Source: Oscillospiraceae bacterium (GTDB taxonomy: Bacteria; Bacillota; Clostridia; Oscillospirales; Oscillospiraceae). From it: a stretch of 8,330 bases of DNA. The notes beneath the pieces are model-generated. The model searched no databases, had not been told where the DNA came from, and saw only the letters and a program-made list of their open reading frames with translations. The stretch spans positions 1 to 8,330 of the forward strand of contig JAQWCP010000048.1 in the NCBI GenBank assembly GCA_028705905.1, read 5' to 3'. Of the stretch, positions 5,857 through 8,330 are shown in pieces. The first letter of the stretch is position 1. Each line of letters starts with the position of its first letter. The translations under genes were made by a program, and so were the position numbers.

Positions 5857-5884
5857 AGGGCGGCAGCCTTTCGGTTGCCGCCCT
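5857..5884 (-). terminator. GC-rich hairpin at the convergent gene boundary
   Basis: A 12-bp stem (5857-5868 with 5873-5884, one mismatch or G-U wobble) has a four-base loop. It lies 25 bases downstream of the LarA-like stop on the - strand. No T-run follows on either strand, so as a terminator it is weak. It may act together with the neighbouring 5814-5847 hairpin to end the - strand transcript or protect its 3' end. Confidence 0.45.
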
Positions 5885-5909
5885 GTTTGCTTGCCTGTTT
5901 TCCTTTGGC

Positions 5910-6779
5910 CTATGCTTCCGGTGTAACAACAACAGAAATCCCATCCGGGATAACAACCAGATGCGCCTGTTCTCCCTTTTCTGCAAAAGCGCGCTCCAAC
6001 GCCTCTTCTAAAGTGGGCGCATACTCCAGCTTAATATCCTCAATGATCGTCTTGGTTTTGGGATCGCTTACAAAAATGATCCGATGATGCGCCATGATAC
6101 GCAATAAAATTTGATATTGCCACTGATCCGGCTGTGTTTCTTCCATCGGGACGTTGCGAATTTGCCGCAGCAAAGCGCTGCCATCTTCACACGTTTTCAG
6201 CGCATGATAAAACCATTCTCCACCGACGCCATCCTCACACGCAGCACAAATAATCAAAATCCCATCTGGTGCTGCGGCGGCTTCCGCCGCCGTCAGCCCC
6301 TTGACTGATTGGTAGACATTTTGGTCCAATGGCGCGCCGGAAGGGAGAACGCCAACGGGAATGCAATTCGCATCATCCTGACAGTCATGAACCACAATCC
6401 GCTCCCGCTCATAAATTTCCCGGCCCACCTTGGAGACCAGTTCCTCTGGCGTTGTCTCCCGATGAAACCCAGTGGCCACCAAGAGCGTCACATCAATGTC
6501 CGGATTCCCCTCCCGCAATTCTTTTAGCATAAACGGTAAAATGTGCTGGCTGGGAACAGGGCGCGTGTGATCGCTGATCAGAATCGTCGCGGTACGTTTT
6601 CCGATGGCCAATTCCCGTAACGTTGGACTGCCAATGGGGTGTGCCATGGCAGCCCGTACCAACCCATCTTCGTCTCCTCCGCCGGATAATTCGTGCGTTC
6701 GAGACAAAAGCACTTCCGCAGAGGAAACCGCTTTGTCCAGTTCGATCCCCGTTCTGCCATATGCAATCTTTACGTGCAT
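5910..6779 (-). CDS. LarA-like (lactate racemase family) protein with internal deletion of the catalytic core
   Basis: The 289-residue product matches the two ends of nickel-dependent lactate racemase LarA (about 420 residues). The N-terminal part has SDHTRPVP (69-76; R73 equals LarA Arg75) and VATGFHRETTPEE (101-113; H106 equals His108), then VVHDCQDD and VGVLPSG. At about residue 150 it jumps directly to the C-terminal motif PLDQNVYQSVKGLTAAEA (150-167), followed by a full C-terminal domain (ACEDGVGGEWF, VVIPDGISVVV). About 130 residues are missing, including the PHxxxGxSGGxK segment with His174, Lys184 (cofactor anchor) and His200. It is therefore not expected to bind the nickel-pincer cofactor or to racemise. 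The frame is intact. The ribosome-binding site GGAGGG is 6 bases from the ATG. It is the last gene of the ligase-NTPase-LarA operon. It may be a decaying gene, or a repurposed protein. Confidence 0.85.
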   Translation of the reverse strand: MHVKIAYGRTGIELDKAVSSAEVLLSRTHELSGGGDEDGLVRAAMAHPIGSPTLRELAIGKRTATILISDHTRPVPSQHILPFMLKELREGNPDIDVTLLVATGFHRETTPEELVSKVGREIYERERIVVHDCQDDANCIPVGVLPSGAPLDQNVYQSVKGLTAAEAAAAPDGILIICAACEDGVGGEWFYHALKTCEDGSALLRQIRNVPMEETQPDQWQYQILLRIMAHHRIIFVSDPKTKTIIEDIKLEYAPTLEEALERAFAEKGEQAHLVVIPDGISVVVTPEA

Positions 6780-6815
6780 TCCCAGCCCTCCTATTCTATT
6801 GTTGTCTATCTATGT

Positions 6816-6838
6816 ATAGGAGCGTTAAACGCTCCTAT
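6816..6838 (-). promoter_or_regulatory. Intercistronic hairpin between NTPase and LarA-like genes
   Basis: ATAGGAGCGTT (6816-6826) and AACGCTCCTAT (6828-6838) are perfect 11-bp arms around one central base. It lies in the 67-base gap after the NTPase stop. In the - strand mRNA the 3' arm contains CTCCTAT, which could instead pair with ATAGGAG in the LarA-like ribosome-binding site just downstream. No T-run follows on the - strand, so it is not a normal terminator; it could stabilise the upstream mRNA or modulate translation. Confidence 0.4.
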
Positions 6839-6846
6839 CTTCGTTT

Positions 6847-7374
6847 TTACGCATATTGCGGATGGAACACGCGCTCTTGCGCCTCCCGCAGCACATGCTC
6901 CCGGTTTTGCTCTGTCACTTCCATCAAGGTCGTGTGAAAATGCTTGTGAACCTGCTCCAAAAATGGCGTGCTTGCCGGTTTTACCACACCCAAAATGGGG
7001 ATGGTTCCATCCAGGCAATCGATCACCGCTTGCTGAAATTCATGTGCTTCACTTTCCATAAAGCCCAGCTCATCCATTACGATTAAATCTTTTCCCTGGG
7101 CCGCCCGTAGCAAAGCCGTTCCAATGCGGTCAAACGCCTCTGGGAACCCCTCATACTTGGTGGTGCCAATTCTGCGGGCCACCCGGTTTTCTGGTCTGCA
7201 GCCCAATTCCTTGGATTCATTGATATCAATCATAAATACATCAGAGCCACCATCTTCCATCAAAGGGCCCAATATCGTGCGAAACCCGCCGACCGTCCCC
7301 CGGTATTCCTGCAACACCTGCTGAACGATTGTCGATTTTCCCACTCTCACTTTTCCTGTCAAAAACAGATGCAT
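6847..7374 (-). CDS. P-loop NTPase of the THEP1 / NTPase_1 type
   Basis: This 175-residue protein starts directly with a Walker A motif GKVRVGKST (7-15) and has a Walker B motif LIVMDELG (97-104, D101-E102), followed by FMESEAHEF as in nucleoside-triphosphatase THEP1. The length matches the family. The C-terminal part (VVKPASTPFL and on) also follows the family pattern. THEP1 hydrolyses NTPs in vitro, but its cellular role is unknown. The ribosome-binding site AGAGG is 8 bases before the ATG. It sits 42 bases after the ligase and 67 before the LarA-like gene, so the three form an operon. Similar NTPases sit with AMP-forming ligases in clusters like Desulfovibrio DVU_1553, as I recall; I could not check this. 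Confidence 0.88.
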   Translation of the reverse strand: MHLFLTGKVRVGKSTIVQQVLQEYRGTVGGFRTILGPLMEDGGSDVFMIDINESKELGCRPENRVARRIGTTKYEGFPEAFDRIGTALLRAAQGKDLIVMDELGFMESEAHEFQQAVIDCLDGTIPILGVVKPASTPFLEQVHKHFHTTLMEVTEQNREHVLREAQERVFHPQYA

Positions 7375-7416
7375 ACGTTTTTCCTCTTTTCACCGCTTCT
7401 ATGCCGTGCAGCAAGC

Positions 7417-8330
7417 TTACACCATTCCCCACATGCAGCTGAGCGGTTCATTTTGAAATGCCCGCTTCCCTGCACAAACTGGTCTTGCACCTTCCAGCGG
7501 ATACACGGTCAGTGTCACATCAAATTTCTGCTCCCGAATGCGAGATAGCAGTTCTTCCTGTGGCGCGCCACTTACTACATCTAAATGCAACCCGGTTTCT
7601 GTTTGTTGCGCGGCATAATCTATAATATCCCCTGAAAGCGGGAAAATTACTTCATCCAATGTGTGGATAGACAGCGTCTTCTTTTCTTCTACAAGACGGC
7701 CTCCAATGCGATCAAGCCGCTTGAGCACACTGCCACAAGCACACAGGTTGGGTAAAATCCTTCCTCTGTCGCCCGTTCGGTAGCGAATCAGCGGTTGGCC
7801 GCGCCGGGCCAATGTGGTTAACGCGATTTCTCCCCATACACCGTCCGGCACTTGGTGTCCTGTTTCATCCAGAATTTCCACATACATATTCTTTTCCCAT
7901 ATATGCATCCCTTGATGGGATTGGCACTCCAACGCCAATCCCAATCCGCTCTCTGCCAAACCATAATGATCAAATATCTCACTATGCCAAATCCGTTCCA
8001 TTTCTGCCCTTGCAAAGGGCGAAAAAGAGTCTCCGCAAATCATCAAACTTTTGATGGGAAAATCATACTGGAATGCTGCGCAATACCGCGCCAATGACAA
8101 GATAGTCGTGGGCAACCCGGAAATGGAATTGACTTGTTCTTCCTGGATGAGCCGGCACATTTCCGCAAATGTAGCATTCGGCCTGCAATAAACAGGCCGC
8201 GCACCCATTTTCTCCAACCCTTTTCCCACCAGCCGGCCAACACTATATTCATGACGATGGGGATAGAGCACCAGCACAACATCTCCCGGTCTGATCAGCT
8301 CCAAATATCCCTGTGCGTAAAATGCAACGG
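7417..8330 (-). CDS. AMP-forming CoA ligase, phenylacetate-CoA-ligase-like (N-terminus outside window)
   Basis: The frame is open to the right edge, so only the C-terminal 303 residues are present; an internal TTG at 8302-8304 is not a convincing start. In fragment numbering, the adenylation motif DHYGLAES is at 120-127, GEIALTTL at 166-173 and the ATP-binding IRYRTGD at 181-187. LCACGSVLKRLDRIGGR (195-211) is typical of PaaK-type ligases, and AGKRAF (286-291) holds the likely catalytic Lys K288. The enzyme would activate a carboxylic acid as an acyl-AMP and form a CoA thioester; the substrate is unknown. It resembles the DVU_1553-type AMP-dependent CoA ligases. It is the first visible gene of the - strand operon; its promoter is outside the window. 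Confidence 0.88.
   Translation of the reverse strand, partial: VAFYAQGYLELIRPGDVVLVLYPHRHEYSVGRLVGKGLEKMGARPVYCRPNATFAEMCRLIQEEQVNSISGLPTTILSLARYCAAFQYDFPIKSLMICGDSFSPFARAEMERIWHSEIFDHYGLAESGLGLALECQSHQGMHIWEKNMYVEILDETGHQVPDGVWGEIALTTLARRGQPLIRYRTGDRGRILPNLCACGSVLKRLDRIGGRLVEEKKTLSIHTLDEVIFPLSGDIIDYAAQQTETGLHLDVVSGAPQEELLSRIREQKFDVTLTVYPLEGARPVCAGKRAFQNEPLSCMWGMV

Noticed and set aside
6331..6338. The palindrome GGCGCGCC at the LarA-like fusion junction as a possible recombination or cloning scar
   Set aside because: The same 8-mer also occurs inside the ligase gene (7562-7569) and is fully explained as Gly-Ala-Pro codons here, so it is not evidence of engineering.
8302..8304. TTG as the start of the CoA ligase
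   Set aside because: The frame stays open to the window edge, and adenylating ligases need well over 100 more N-terminal residues, so the gene is truncated by the window.
1..8330. CRISPR arrays, tRNA or rRNA genes, insertion sequences
   Set aside because: No regularly spaced repeats, cloverleaf-like sequences, rRNA signatures or transposase motifs were seen on either strand by eye.

Overview
The window looks like a chromosomal segment from an anaerobic Firmicute of the class Clostridia, most like a gut-type, mid-GC Oscillospirales relative. The evidence is a SCIFF ranthipeptide precursor with its radical-SAM maturase (a near-signature of Clostridia), an SLH-anchored subtilase, a FabT-like MarR regulator next to a DegV protein, and purine-rich ribosome-binding sites. 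The species cannot be named from the sequence.

Positions 1-3368 hold a ranthipeptide cassette on the + strand. A promoter (49-77) drives a 49-residue six-cysteine SCIFF precursor (120-269). A long hairpin with a T-run follows (281-325), then the SPASM radical-SAM maturase (346-1734), a possible 21-codon ORF that exactly fills the next gap (1735-1800), and a secreted S8 protease with three SLH repeats (1797-3275). A strong terminator closes the unit. The precursor has Gly at position 37, where characterised SCIFF peptides carry the thioether-acceptor Thr. The protease is the only candidate processing enzyme in the window, and no dedicated transporter is visible.

Positions 3383-4804 hold a two-gene operon: a FabT-like MarR regulator and a DegV/FakB-type fatty-acid-binding protein. 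It has its own promoter, with possible operator elements, and a perfect 20-bp terminator. The pairing suggests control of fatty-acid uptake or synthesis.

Positions 4805-5847 are AT-rich at the start and look foreign or decaying. A good sigma-A-type promoter (4904-4932) carries a perfect 8+8 bp inverted repeat over its -10 box. Behind it lies a protein-like reading frame without a start (5036-5218) that is continuous with the preceding frame only if a G5 run had one more G. This is probably a frameshifted gene for a small secreted protein. It overlaps the start of an unidentified four-helix membrane protein (5172-5762). A terminator and a second GC-rich hairpin sit at the convergent boundary.

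Positions 5910-8330 hold a - strand operon whose 5' end lies beyond the window: a phenylacetate-CoA-ligase-like AMP-forming ligase (incomplete at its N-terminus), a THEP1-like P-loop NTPase, and a LarA-like protein. The LarA-like protein is only 289 residues. It has lost about 130 residues from the middle of the family fold, including the segment that carries the cofactor-anchoring Lys and two catalytic His. The N- and C-terminal parts are joined in frame.

No tRNA, rRNA, CRISPR array, insertion sequence or phage gene was recognised.
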